Part shown: positions 1 to 9,954 of the stretch, piece by piece
Numbering within the stretch: position 1 is the first letter of the stretch
Layout of the letters: each line of letters begins with the position of its first letter
Origin: Bdellovibrionales bacterium
GTDB taxonomy: Bacteria; Bdellovibrionota; Bdellovibrionia; Bdellovibrionales; UBA1609
DNA: 64,000 bases
Direction: 5' to 3'
NCBI GenBank assembly: GCA_020630675.1
Contig: JAHDIR010000011.1
Coordinates: forward strand, 1 to 64,000
Made by a program: the position numbers and the translations under genes
Notes under the pieces: model-generated
The model's input: the letters and a program-made list of their open reading frames with translations, nothing else
The model's database searches: none
What the model was told of the DNA's origin: nothing

Positions 1-1120
1 TAAAAACAGCCAACCAATATGGTTTCATTGTAGCTCTGGAGAATTTGAATACGCCAGACCCGTTATTCGTGAAATTAAAAAACGAGACCCTCAACAAAAG
101 ATATTAGTTACATTTTACTCTCCCAGCTTTCTTAAAAGCATTCTTAAAGAAGAGCTCGTCGACCACTGCTACCCGCTACCAACTGACACTCCTAGTGCCG
201 TGACTAGCTTTATAAACCACTTTCAACCTAAAAAAATTCTTTTTGCTAGAACAGATTTATGGCCAGAGCTTCTAACTCAAGCCAATAAAAGAAAAATTCC
301 CACATGTTTATTTTCTCGCACAGAAAAAAAACAGGGGCAAAACTTTTGGCAAAGCCTTTTTTCCCCTTGGTTATATAAAAAATTAGATCATATTTTTTTT
401 GCCAGTCAAAAAGATTTATCTAATCATCTAGAAATTTACAAAACACCTAACCATAAAATGTCTGTGAGTGGCGACACCCGTTATGACCAAGTTATCTTTA
501 AAGAAAAACAATCTCAAAACCCAATTACATTAATGCCCACAAACTTTTGCTTGGTTTTAGGGTCTGTCTGGCCCGAGGATTTAAAACAAATTTTAAAAAC
601 TTGTATAAATTTGTACAATAACAAAAAAATTCAACTTGTGATTGCTCCCCACGAATATAATGATGATTTTAAAAAAATCATAAAAACCTACCATGATCAT
701 CTACAGTTTTCTTCCAAAGACCGTAACTGGAATGGAGATAAAATTCTTGTCATTGATGAATTTGGGCTTTTATTTGATTGCTACCGTTCTGCAAACTTAA
801 GCTTTATCGGCGGTTCTTTTAAAAAAAATGTACACAGTGTAATGGAAGCTCTCGCCTGTGGCAGCCCCGTTGTGGTGGGCCCAAAAAATCAAAACAATAG
901 AGAAGCTCAAGATTTTAAAGTTAAGTTTCTTGGCCGAAATACACCTATGGTCAGTGAAGTCAAAAGTGAAAAGTCTTTTCAAAAAGTTCTGACAGAAGTA
1001 ATGGCACTTGAAGTGACACGGACAGAAATTAAAAACAATATTATTGATGAATTGCTATTTAAAGCAGGAGCCAGTCATGACATTGCTGATTGGGCCCTAA
1101 AGCCCAATTCTAATTCTTAA
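1..1120 (+). CDS. waaA: 3-deoxy-D-manno-octulosonic acid (Kdo) transferase, 5'-truncated by window edge
   Basis: Frame of the 200..1120 ORF is open back to base 2 (KNSQPIWFHCSSGEFEYARPVIREIKKRDP...), matching the KdtA N-domain 'H..S.GE......' motif; C-domain has FIGGSF...NVMEALACGSPVVVGP. The GTG at 200 is not the true start. Confidence 0.88.
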   Translation, partial: KNSQPIWFHCSSGEFEYARPVIREIKKRDPQQKILVTFYSPSFLKSILKEELVDHCYPLPTDTPSAVTSFINHFQPKKILFARTDLWPELLTQANKRKIPTCLFSRTEKKQGQNFWQSLFSPWLYKKLDHIFFASQKDLSNHLEIYKTPNHKMSVSGDTRYDQVIFKEKQSQNPITLMPTNFCLVLGSVWPEDLKQILKTCINLYNNKKIQLVIAPHEYNDDFKKIIKTYHDHLQFSSKDRNWNGDKILVIDEFGLLFDCYRSANLSFIGGSFKKNVHSVMEALACGSPVVVGPKNQNNREAQDFKVKFLGRNTPMVSEVKSEKSFQKVLTEVMALEVTRTEIKNNIIDELLFKAGASHDIADWALKPNSNS

Positions 1121-1222
1121 AAAAATTTTTTTAATAAAACATACCTTATTCGGCAATATTATAACCATGACATTTTTCAACAGCATAGACTTTTTGGTTA
1201 ATTAAATTCACCTCTTCCTCAG

Positions 1223-4200
1223 TCAATGGGCGGTTGGGTTGAACCGGCGTAAACCTTCTTGTTTGAATATCAAACACTTTTTAGTAACTTTGGAGTGACA
1301 TATAATGGGAAACTCTGGTGTCATAACTAAAGGATATTCAGAAGTTTCTAAAACTTTGTTAATAACACCAACGGCTCCTTCTCGCATCATCTCATCCGTC
1401 ATATATATATCCTGGGTCGCAGCACTCTCTCGAGCCTCCTCAGGAAAAGATTCTGAGTGCAAGGCTTCAATACTTTGATTAGCACTTTCGCTTGTAAAAC
1501 CATCAAATAAATTTGCTCGTACGTACCCATTATTAACAACTGGCTCGAAAGAGTCTGAAGCCTGATCACCCCATGGAAAATCAAGAGCATAATTACAAGG
1601 GCTGTTAATGGCAGAGTATACCCCTGGAAAGGTTGGTAAGGAGCCATGGTAGGCTTTTATAAGTTGATAGATTGGCCATTCATCACCATGACCAATTTCT
1701 CCTCTGACATCTCTAAAGCCACCTTCTTCAGGCCCGAAAGGAATCACCGACATATCTGTTCCAGGAATATTGCGCCCCAAACCTTTTTTAACCAAGTTAA
1801 CAATTTCACTGCGAACTCCATTTTCTTCTAAGTCTTCACCAATGTAAGGAATGGTTTTGTCAGCTCCTTTTAAGTGCTCTTCTTGGCTGCGAATTTTAGC
1901 TAAGAATCGCCACATATCTGTTTTACCACGAATAGCCTTGAGCCAAGGGTGGTTAGCTAAATCACCTGTATCTAGCATATCTCCTTCGGTAAAATGCTGA
2001 GTAAAATAATAAAAATTTTCACGAATGGGTAATATTTTTTGCACATAGCTGCTGTTATTAATAGCTTTTTCACCTTCTGATTCATCACAAATCATGAGGC
2101 CTTTCATTAACCCTTGTTTAATATCTTCTTGTTTTTCTTTGACAGTTTCAAATGGCAATTGATGCTTTTGAGCATAAGATAATAATAAAGGCTCATCATT
2201 CCCTTTTTTTGTAAACTCATTTTCATGTAAGGCAATGGTTTTCATAAAGTTTTCACTAAATGTCACAGTCACACATTGAACGTAATCGGTCAGCTCAACA
2301 TCTAAAGTGGCATTTTGCATGACCAAAAAAGTACCTTCACTAATAGAATTGCCTTCACTTCTAGAGTTGGACTCGCTATCACTCCACTTTCTGTCGCCAT
2401 AAATCATATCAAGCCCCATTGCAAAAGTTTCCGTGGTCCATTTGACCACATCGCCAACAACGGGAAAAGCAGCTGAAGCCCAACCGGTAATCACTTTATT
2501 AATGTCCGATAAACTGATGCCACGACCTATATTAAAACTATAACTTTCACTGTAGCCCATAGATACTTGATCTGAGATGTTGATATTTAGAGCTTTACCA
2601 CCTTTAAAGGCATAAGACCCCGTTTGCTTTACGCGTATTTTTCTCTCTACATCTAAAATGAGTCCATTAATAATGTCGACCTTTTTAACTGGGTCAATGT
2701 TAACTTGACTCATCAATTCTTTAACGCAAGCACTGGTCATGCTAGAAACATCTATTACAGAACCCAAAGTAGAGACTTCTTCATTCAACTCTTTTATTTC
2801 TTCCTCTAAAGTATTTTTCTCTAGATTTAAATCTTCTTCTCTTGCCTTATCCTTACTACTACTGAATATTCCACCAGACAAAGAACCAATTTCATCATCA
2901 ATTTCATCTTTCCTTTTTTTCTTATTAAAAATTTGAGTGAGTTTGTGAGCAACAGGAATATTAGCAGAAATTTTATAAAATCGATCTAATTGATGATCGC
3001 ATATTTTTTGCGCCAAATTTTCAGATATCTTTAAAGACTGAAGCATTTGTCTAACATCATTTTTTGTATCTAAATCACGTGTTAAACGACTTTGAATTTT
3101 TTCGTCAACATGTCCATTGTCAGGTACAGGAATAAAACATTGGGTTTCGTCTGCGATATCTTTAAAAGGAATGTTTTCAATTTTTGCACAATCACCTACA
3201 GGGTGATACATCATTACTTTTTCAGAACCTAAAGTCACAAAATCAAGATTGTAGTTATTTAAATAATAGAACAATTTGGAACGCACTTCGTTTTCTTTTT
3301 TCTCAATTGATTTAAGGCGCTTGGCTTCTGACTCTAAGTCTCTAGAGTTAGGAATAACATTGCCCTGGCTGTCTCTATTGGAGTAATCATAAACCAAAAG
3401 GTTGTTCACATAAGCCAACGACCCAAAGTAGGGGCTTTTTTCATACTCATTAGAATGACTTTTATTCAAATATTCAAGAATAAATTTATTGGGAAGAATC
3501 ACAGGATCTTTTTCACTTAATTTTTCCCTTTCACTCACTTCATCTCTTTCCCCGTGGTTTAGCTCTGATGAAACATAGTCTGTTTCGCCCATAGGAAACT
3601 TTTTATACTCTGCCATAGCTAGCTCTAAAGACTTTTCTAGATAAGCCTCAGAAGCTGACTCATCACAAGAATCAGAAGAAGGACAAACAAACTCACTGAT
3701 GTTTTTTGTCGGCCTCATGTTTGAGCCATTTCCATTACTTAAAAACGTCATTGGCCCAAAAAAGGTGGTTTGTTCAAGCCCAGACTCCATATCTATGAAG
3801 TCACCCATATTCATTTTATTGATTGGATTAAGTTGCATTTCGGAATGATCATTGGTTAATAAAGGACGAATCACGTTATCAACAAATAAACATGTTCCAT
3901 CAGAGGTGTCCTTGTTTAAGAAGCTGTTATCATAGCCCAAGGTTTCTCTATGAAATGTGTTTAAGTCTCCGTCAATATCACTTAGAAGATATTTATGATC
4001 AGAACTGTCTATTTCAAAGGCCTCAAAAACATCTGCCCAGCTCACAAATGCGTTGTTGGGAGCTTCACACACTCTGTATTCTTTGCCTTGATGCTCTACC
4101 ATCACTTCATTGGTTTGAGTGCCATCAGGTGCTAATGTTGAATGCCTTTCATTTTGTTGATTAATTACGAGCTTACGATGAATAAAGCGAGGATCTCCCT

Positions 4201-6817
4201 TCATTTTGGCTAACATTTTTTTAATATTTCTAGCTTTTTCTTCATGATAATACTTAGGCATAAAAAAGTTGTCTTTTTTGTAAAAAGCATCCTCTTTAGA
4301 CGTATTTCCTCTTTGTTTGTTAAGCATTCTTAAGGCGGCCTTTCTTTCGGCTTCTTTTTTTGCTAAATTAGCATATTTACCTTGATAAACTTCATCATAA
4401 AATTGGCTGTATAACTTAGCCATCCATAAAGACCACTCATTCACTGGATCAATTTGCACAAATAAATTTGAACGCAAGCGCATTACCCTCAAGTCTTTAA
4501 CTTCAAAAGAAACTGGGGTTATTATTTTTCCACCGACAACACGCACTAACCCAGAAAATACATCTAGATGTCGACGCATACGAATGTCTGATCTGTTTTC
4601 TTCATCAAGGAAAGGTTTTTCTAAAAATGATTTCACTTGGTTTTCGCAATCTACGCATTCTATAAACTTAGATTTAGAATAACATTCTGGGCGAGGGGCA
4701 AGAACCGTTTCAGCTCCTTCTTCCATTTCTTCTTCATCTAGCTCTGAACAATCTTGCTCTGGTGGTTTGGTCACCCAAACGCCAGTGGTTGTAGGGTCTA
4801 GGTAGTTTTTTTCCATAGCAGCTTTCAGCATATAAATACCATCTCGTAAGTGGTAAATACCAAAGCGACCTTGTCGGTTAGAGTTGTAGCGCAACGTAGA
4901 TGCCGAAAAGTTAAATAAAACTTGCTTACTTACAATAAGGTTTAAATATTTATCAATGTCGTACTTAAATCTTAAAGTTTGATAGCTAAAGTTTGGCAAG
5001 AAATAACGTGAACTGACCTTTTTTTGGTCGCGGTACCTCGCTAAAAATTTTCTTTCAATAGCTCTTTCATCTTTACCAAAAGTCCAACCTTCATCCCAAG
5101 GGTTCACTCTATACTTAAGGGTGATATGACTATTACTTCCAACTTCGCTCACTTCAGCAACAACCTGAATATACTCTTCAGGAACAAAGTGACGAAACCA
5201 CATTTCATCGGTCCAAGAGATACACCCTGCCCCGTTAGCTGTTTTTATAAGTGTTTGTTTTATTGGCATTTCTTGCTGGGAATTTAAATCATAATCTTTT
5301 TCGATATAGTTAAGGTCTCTATTTTTACTACCGGCGCGAACGACAATTTTAAACCTTTGACCAGCTGGCGCCACATTATTATTTTTTTGCCTTAGGCAGG
5401 TCAGAGTTTGATAAGCAATACCACGGTTAGTTAGGCCCTCACCCATTAAGTTTTCGGAAAAATTAAGCTGCACTTCTGAGGCATCAAAGTCTTGAAAAAC
5501 AGGAGCACCATTAGGGTTTGATAGGTTTTCATTTAAATCAAGGTACTCATCAAAAAGGCTTGCTTTAGTGTTAAAAAACCCTCTTTTTTCAAAAAGCTTA
5601 TGGTCAGAGGGCTCTAAAAATTTAGCTTTTCCTGAGTTAGAGGTAAAAAACCCACCTTGAAAAACCCCTTTGAAGGGCTTGAGAAAACCGGGATATGGAA
5701 AACTTTCTGGCTTAACAATAAGGACTAGCATAAAGCGTTTTGTTTCTAACCAGTTAGTTATACTTAGAGGAATTTGACCTTGTAAACGGCCATCATTTGA
5801 AAAGTTATGAAACGGAAGAGGAAACTCTGGTGTGTTATCTCTAGTTTGGTTAATATAAAACTTAGGCCACTCAACAAAAAGCGGATCTTTACCGTACACA
5901 TCAACATCCGTTCTTGTAGAAAAGTGAGGGTTATATAAACTTAAAGGTACAATTTCACGATTAGAAGTCCCTGAGGCCTGGAGAACACGTGCCATAACAC
6001 TGTATTTACCGCCCTTATAAAGTTCTAATTCATGATATACACCTTCGGCTTTTCTCACTCGAACAAAAAGTCTAGCATTACGTAAATGCAGGTTCCATTC
6101 ACTTGTGACCTTCGAGTTGGCCTTCACCAAATCATAGTCAATATTCTTAATGAATAACTGACCATCTAATTCAGAAGCATTCTTACCCATAAGAACATCT
6201 TTAATTTCTTGAGGGTCTGTTACAGGAATCATACTCGTCGATGCAAGAAGATCCCCCTCAAATTCGGGAATAAAAGCTGTCAAAGAAGTGCCATCAGAAG
6301 TATCTCTATCAAACCAAGGGTTAAAAACAATATGAAAAGAAGCAGCTCCTTTGAAAAGCTTTTTTGAGTATAATTTTCTTTTCATTTTTATATAAGCGGC
6401 AGGGGCTAGGTAATTATAATGAAACGATTCATTCCAGTTAAAGCACCCATCTCGTCTTGTTTTAACATCGGCAATTTTTTGACCGTAACTATCTTTAATA
6501 ATAAACTCTTGCATGGATATATCCTGCTCAGAGCCTCTTTCTGTGAGACAAACATTAAACGTGAATTGTTTAATGTAATTTAAATTCCACAAGTTTACGT
6601 TTTGCTGGCTACTTGCGCTCATAATTTGAGTGCGGGTTGAGTTCACATCTTTTTCCGTAAGAAACTTTCCATCAGAAACATAAAAGTCTGAAGACTCATC
6701 GGCCCCATTTAACCCACTACTACCAGGAGATTCTTTGTCTGGGCTAAAACACCCCACCATTGAAAATGATAAAATACACATCAAAAAAAGTGATCTAATA
6801 AGTTTAGAATTCCACAT
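1223..6817 (-). CDS. very large (~1860 aa) predicted lipoprotein of unknown function, with duplicated Cys-containing domains
   Basis: ORF 1223..6907; likely start at 6817 (MWNSKLIRSLFLMCILSFSMVGC, signal peptide plus lipobox). Overlaps the end of the upstream barrel gene by 14 nt. Confidence 0.75.
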   Translation of the reverse strand: MWNSKLIRSLFLMCILSFSMVGCFSPDKESPGSSGLNGADESSDFYVSDGKFLTEKDVNSTRTQIMSASSQQNVNLWNLNYIKQFTFNVCLTERGSEQDISMQEFIIKDSYGQKIADVKTRRDGCFNWNESFHYNYLAPAAYIKMKRKLYSKKLFKGAASFHIVFNPWFDRDTSDGTSLTAFIPEFEGDLLASTSMIPVTDPQEIKDVLMGKNASELDGQLFIKNIDYDLVKANSKVTSEWNLHLRNARLFVRVRKAEGVYHELELYKGGKYSVMARVLQASGTSNREIVPLSLYNPHFSTRTDVDVYGKDPLFVEWPKFYINQTRDNTPEFPLPFHNFSNDGRLQGQIPLSITNWLETKRFMLVLIVKPESFPYPGFLKPFKGVFQGGFFTSNSGKAKFLEPSDHKLFEKRGFFNTKASLFDEYLDLNENLSNPNGAPVFQDFDASEVQLNFSENLMGEGLTNRGIAYQTLTCLRQKNNNVAPAGQRFKIVVRAGSKNRDLNYIEKDYDLNSQQEMPIKQTLIKTANGAGCISWTDEMWFRHFVPEEYIQVVAEVSEVGSNSHITLKYRVNPWDEGWTFGKDERAIERKFLARYRDQKKVSSRYFLPNFSYQTLRFKYDIDKYLNLIVSKQVLFNFSASTLRYNSNRQGRFGIYHLRDGIYMLKAAMEKNYLDPTTTGVWVTKPPEQDCSELDEEEMEEGAETVLAPRPECYSKSKFIECVDCENQVKSFLEKPFLDEENRSDIRMRRHLDVFSGLVRVVGGKIITPVSFEVKDLRVMRLRSNLFVQIDPVNEWSLWMAKLYSQFYDEVYQGKYANLAKKEAERKAALRMLNKQRGNTSKEDAFYKKDNFFMPKYYHEEKARNIKKMLAKMKGDPRFIHRKLVINQQNERHSTLAPDGTQTNEVMVEHQGKEYRVCEAPNNAFVSWADVFEAFEIDSSDHKYLLSDIDGDLNTFHRETLGYDNSFLNKDTSDGTCLFVDNVIRPLLTNDHSEMQLNPINKMNMGDFIDMESGLEQTTFFGPMTFLSNGNGSNMRPTKNISEFVCPSSDSCDESASEAYLEKSLELAMAEYKKFPMGETDYVSSELNHGERDEVSEREKLSEKDPVILPNKFILEYLNKSHSNEYEKSPYFGSLAYVNNLLVYDYSNRDSQGNVIPNSRDLESEAKRLKSIEKKENEVRSKLFYYLNNYNLDFVTLGSEKVMMYHPVGDCAKIENIPFKDIADETQCFIPVPDNGHVDEKIQSRLTRDLDTKNDVRQMLQSLKISENLAQKICDHQLDRFYKISANIPVAHKLTQIFNKKKRKDEIDDEIGSLSGGIFSSSKDKAREEDLNLEKNTLEEEIKELNEEVSTLGSVIDVSSMTSACVKELMSQVNIDPVKKVDIINGLILDVERKIRVKQTGSYAFKGGKALNINISDQVSMGYSESYSFNIGRGISLSDINKVITGWASAAFPVVGDVVKWTTETFAMGLDMIYGDRKWSDSESNSRSEGNSISEGTFLVMQNATLDVELTDYVQCVTVTFSENFMKTIALHENEFTKKGNDEPLLLSYAQKHQLPFETVKEKQEDIKQGLMKGLMICDESEGEKAINNSSYVQKILPIRENFYYFTQHFTEGDMLDTGDLANHPWLKAIRGKTDMWRFLAKIRSQEEHLKGADKTIPYIGEDLEENGVRSEIVNLVKKGLGRNIPGTDMSVIPFGPEEGGFRDVRGEIGHGDEWPIYQLIKAYHGSLPTFPGVYSAINSPCNYALDFPWGDQASDSFEPVVNNGYVRANLFDGFTSESANQSIEALHSESFPEEARESAATQDIYMTDEMMREGAVGVINKVLETSEYPLVMTPEFPIICHSKVTKKCLIFKQEGLRRFNPTAH

Positions 6818-8039
6818 ATGCTGTCTCCAACCCGATATAAACGGCCTGCCGATCACTTTGCAAACCGTCATTTCCACTAATAACACCAACATCATAATAA
6901 TCAGCAACGACTCTAAACTTGTACTTCATAGACTCTAAGGAAAGTCGGTAGATCATTCCTTCTCTGTTATTTCCTCCAGCATTTAAAGAGCCATAAACAG
7001 CTGGGGCCACTTCACGATCTTTAAAAAAGTTTTCTATTTCTAAACCATAGCGGACTTCATTCCAGATGGTGTTTGCTCCTACGTAGAGTCTCTGAGCGCG
7101 GTCATTAGATTGAGCTTCAAGATTATCAATCCACAGCCCACCTAAGGTCACTCCAGTGTCTTCAGCTCCACAAAAACAAAATGACGCGTCTAAAATATAA
7201 CCTTCAAAGTCATATCTGAACTGAGCGTTAGGACCTATGGTATTATTTTTTGAAATATGTCCTAAGCGAGTTCCATCTTCAGCAGCAATAGCTGGTAAGT
7301 CATTAAACTGAAAATAAGTGCCAGCTAAGCGTAGGTTAAGCTGACTTAGCCATTGCCACTGGAGCAAATCAATAAAGTCAAACTCGGCATATAAGGTTTC
7401 AGTTAAAAACCAGGGAAGCTCTTCTCTTTCAGACCGGTCCACATTAAAAGACTGTGCCGTAGGGACCGTTTGCTGGGCAATAAGCCCGATATCAAAAGAT
7501 CCTTTTTGCCAATTCAACTTTTGTCGTAAACCAGGAAAGGCTCTTTTTGTCATAAATAGATCTGCATTTAAAAACTCTTGGCTTATATTTCCCAAACTAA
7601 ATTTGAGAAACTTTATAGGTTGGTAGTTCACAGATATTTCTCGAGCTTGGAGGGGGCGTGTTGAGTAGTCTTCACTTAAATCAAGCTGAGCATTATCGCT
7701 AAACCAGCGGAGTTCAATTTCCGCGTCTAAAGAGAGCTTAGGCGAAAGTAAATAGTGTGACCTTACTCTCAGCGCTGTTTTTGTGCCAAATAGACGCTCA
7801 GAGTCTTCTTCAAAGTTTCGGCCCTGAATAGAGATCGACCATTCCAATTTTGTACGATCTTCTTTGGGTTCGTCTTTAATTAGAGTTGTGGAGTTTTGAA
7901 TATTTTCAGCGTAGGAGGAACCAGCTGAGAATAGAATCACAGCGTATGGTATTAGGAAGTAAAATAAAGCCTTTTCAGGCAACTTTAACTTTTTTATAAC
8001 CCTCTCCTCGATACAACAAAACAAATTCAACTTGGACAT
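6804..8039 (-). CDS. predicted outer-membrane beta-barrel protein (module 1)
   Basis: N-terminal hydrophobic signal (ALFYFLIPYAVILFSAGSSYAEN), alternating beta-strand pattern, C-terminal aromatic strand ...VYIGLETAYVEF. Confidence 0.65.
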   Translation of the reverse strand: MSKLNLFCCIEERVIKKLKLPEKALFYFLIPYAVILFSAGSSYAENIQNSTTLIKDEPKEDRTKLEWSISIQGRNFEEDSERLFGTKTALRVRSHYLLSPKLSLDAEIELRWFSDNAQLDLSEDYSTRPLQAREISVNYQPIKFLKFSLGNISQEFLNADLFMTKRAFPGLRQKLNWQKGSFDIGLIAQQTVPTAQSFNVDRSEREELPWFLTETLYAEFDFIDLLQWQWLSQLNLRLAGTYFQFNDLPAIAAEDGTRLGHISKNNTIGPNAQFRYDFEGYILDASFCFCGAEDTGVTLGGLWIDNLEAQSNDRAQRLYVGANTIWNEVRYGLEIENFFKDREVAPAVYGSLNAGGNNREGMIYRLSLESMKYKFRVVADYYDVGVISGNDGLQSDRQAVYIGLETAYVEF

Positions 8040-8645
8040 TTGAGACTTCTATTTAAAAGAACTAAAGCCTCAATTAATCGTTAAAAAATGGCCCTTACAA
8101 AAAACGGGTGAAAGCCACTTTCAATGCTTCTTTGCCTTTTAGTTATTCAATTTTCATGCAAAGTTTGATCTCCATAAGTGCTTGTAATTTCTATGTTAAA
8201 AACCCTACTTTGGAATTTAACTGTAGAAAAATTGGTAAAGTGACAATTTTAGTGAGCCACTGACCAAGTTTTTTTCAAAAAAACAATTGCTAAAAATGAA
8301 AAAAGCCTAAGTTTTTAAAGCCTCTCATAACGAATACTTAACTGTGTAAATTCTTTTACTTATTGTTGTAATTTAAGCAATTGTAAGAACTAAGTTACAA
8401 CCCTGTAGAATTAATTTAAAGATATTAAACACTTATCTAACAATTTCGGTAAATTTTTCTTGCTTTTACCCTGTATTTTTTTCACTATATGTGAAATTTA
8501 GTGATTTAATGCTGACACATTAAGCGAAACTCCCCAGCGGCCTGAACTTTGGTGTTTGTTAAGGCAAATGAAACAAGAGCCCCCTTGAGTTTCACCTATG
8601 ACAGTATTAAAGTTTGCCCAATTTTACTTTAATAAGGAACCTACT

Positions 8646-9938
8646 ATGAGTTTTAATGCTTTAAGAGAACTACAAAATAATAACAAATATAAAGCCGGTG
8701 ATTTATTGGTTATCTTTGGTGAACTTTTTGATCGTGGCTACACAAATGGACTTATCAATGCCGCTAAAAAAAAGGGAATGAAAATTGTCACAGGAACTGT
8801 TGGTCGAAGAGACGAAAATGGCCTGCTTCGTCCGTTAAATTCTGAAGAACTTGCAGAGAAATCTGAAGATGTGATTAATATTCCTCTTGAAGCCGGTTTT
8901 GATATTGAACCTGGCCCAAAAGGCTCATCAGCTGTGGATATGCTAGCTGGAACTAAAATGAGTCAGTGGCAAGAAGCAAGACTGGATTGGGATGAAGTGA
9001 ATGCCGCTCAAAACAAGGCCGTTGAAAACTTCAAAAAAAGAGTGAATGATTTTTTACAAGAACTTGAAAGCAAATATATAAATGAAGATACAAATGTTCT
9101 TTTTGCCCACACAATGGCCGGAGGGTTTCCAAGAGCTAAAATTATAATGACCGTGGCCAACCGAGTTTTTAAAGGTTCTGGCGATCGCTTTTTATCGTCT
9201 GAAGTTTTTTGGAACTCTGAGCTTGGACAGTTATGCCAAAAAAACTTTCAAGAGGTGACCGGTGAAACCTACAAACATCTGTTAGACCTATCAAAGCCAC
9301 TCAGAAATAAAATCAAAGAAAATGGCCAACATGTTTCTTATGTGGCTTATGGTTATCATGGCACTGAGATCCTGATCAATGACCAGCTAACTTGGCAATC
9401 CTATGCCCCCTACTTACAAGGTTGGGCGAAAGTTAGGCTCGAAGAAATTTCTAATCAAGCCCATGACGAAGGCATCTCTTCCTGTGTTTTTAATGCTCCA
9501 GAAATTTTAACCAATTCAAGCAGTATTTTCCTTGGTGTTGAAGTGCCTCTTTATAAATTGATGCCTGCTATAGCTATGTTTAAAAGCTCAGAGGCCTATG
9601 ATAAAATTTGTAAAAAATGTAACTCTTTACTGAAAGACGACGTCGATATTGAGGTTGTTCTTAACAAATTAAATGATTACTTTAATAATAATACAACCAA
9701 AAGACTGCTCGATTTCTCCAGTGCTTGGCCTCAACATAATGACTCAAACCAAATGAAGCTTATGAGAGAACTTTCTACAGAAATCATTGATATGCATAAA
9801 GACAAAAAACAACTTATGACCGCAGAACTCAGCCAAATCGTTTATAACTCTTGCGGACTAGCTATGTTAGATGAATCATGGGAGCCCCAACACGGAACAA
9901 CTTGGATCGGACACGACTTAGTGGCCAAGCTTTCGTAA
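8646..9938 (+). CDS. conserved-looking cytoplasmic protein of unknown function, possible Rossmann-like N-terminus
   Basis: ORF 8598..9938; preferred start 8646 (MSFNALRELQ) preceded by AATAAGGAACCTACT RBS. GDLLVIFGELFDRGYTNGLINAAKKKGMKIVTGTVGRRDENG resembles a dinucleotide-fold start. Confidence 0.6.
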   Translation: MSFNALRELQNNNKYKAGDLLVIFGELFDRGYTNGLINAAKKKGMKIVTGTVGRRDENGLLRPLNSEELAEKSEDVINIPLEAGFDIEPGPKGSSAVDMLAGTKMSQWQEARLDWDEVNAAQNKAVENFKKRVNDFLQELESKYINEDTNVLFAHTMAGGFPRAKIIMTVANRVFKGSGDRFLSSEVFWNSELGQLCQKNFQEVTGETYKHLLDLSKPLRNKIKENGQHVSYVAYGYHGTEILINDQLTWQSYAPYLQGWAKVRLEEISNQAHDEGISSCVFNAPEILTNSSSIFLGVEVPLYKLMPAIAMFKSSEAYDKICKKCNSLLKDDVDIEVVLNKLNDYFNNNTTKRLLDFSSAWPQHNDSNQMKLMRELSTEIIDMHKDKKQLMTAELSQIVYNSCGLAMLDESWEPQHGTTWIGHDLVAKLS

Positions 9939-9954
9939 ATTAAAAGCCTCAAAA

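Noticed and set aside
200-1120. Reported GTG start of the first ORF
   Set aside because: The same frame is open to base 2 and encodes the conserved Kdo-transferase N-domain; the gene is truncated by the window instead.
3892-4164. 90 aa plus-strand ORF inside the giant lipoprotein gene
   Set aside because: Antisense to a continuous 1.86 kaa ORF; no independent evidence.
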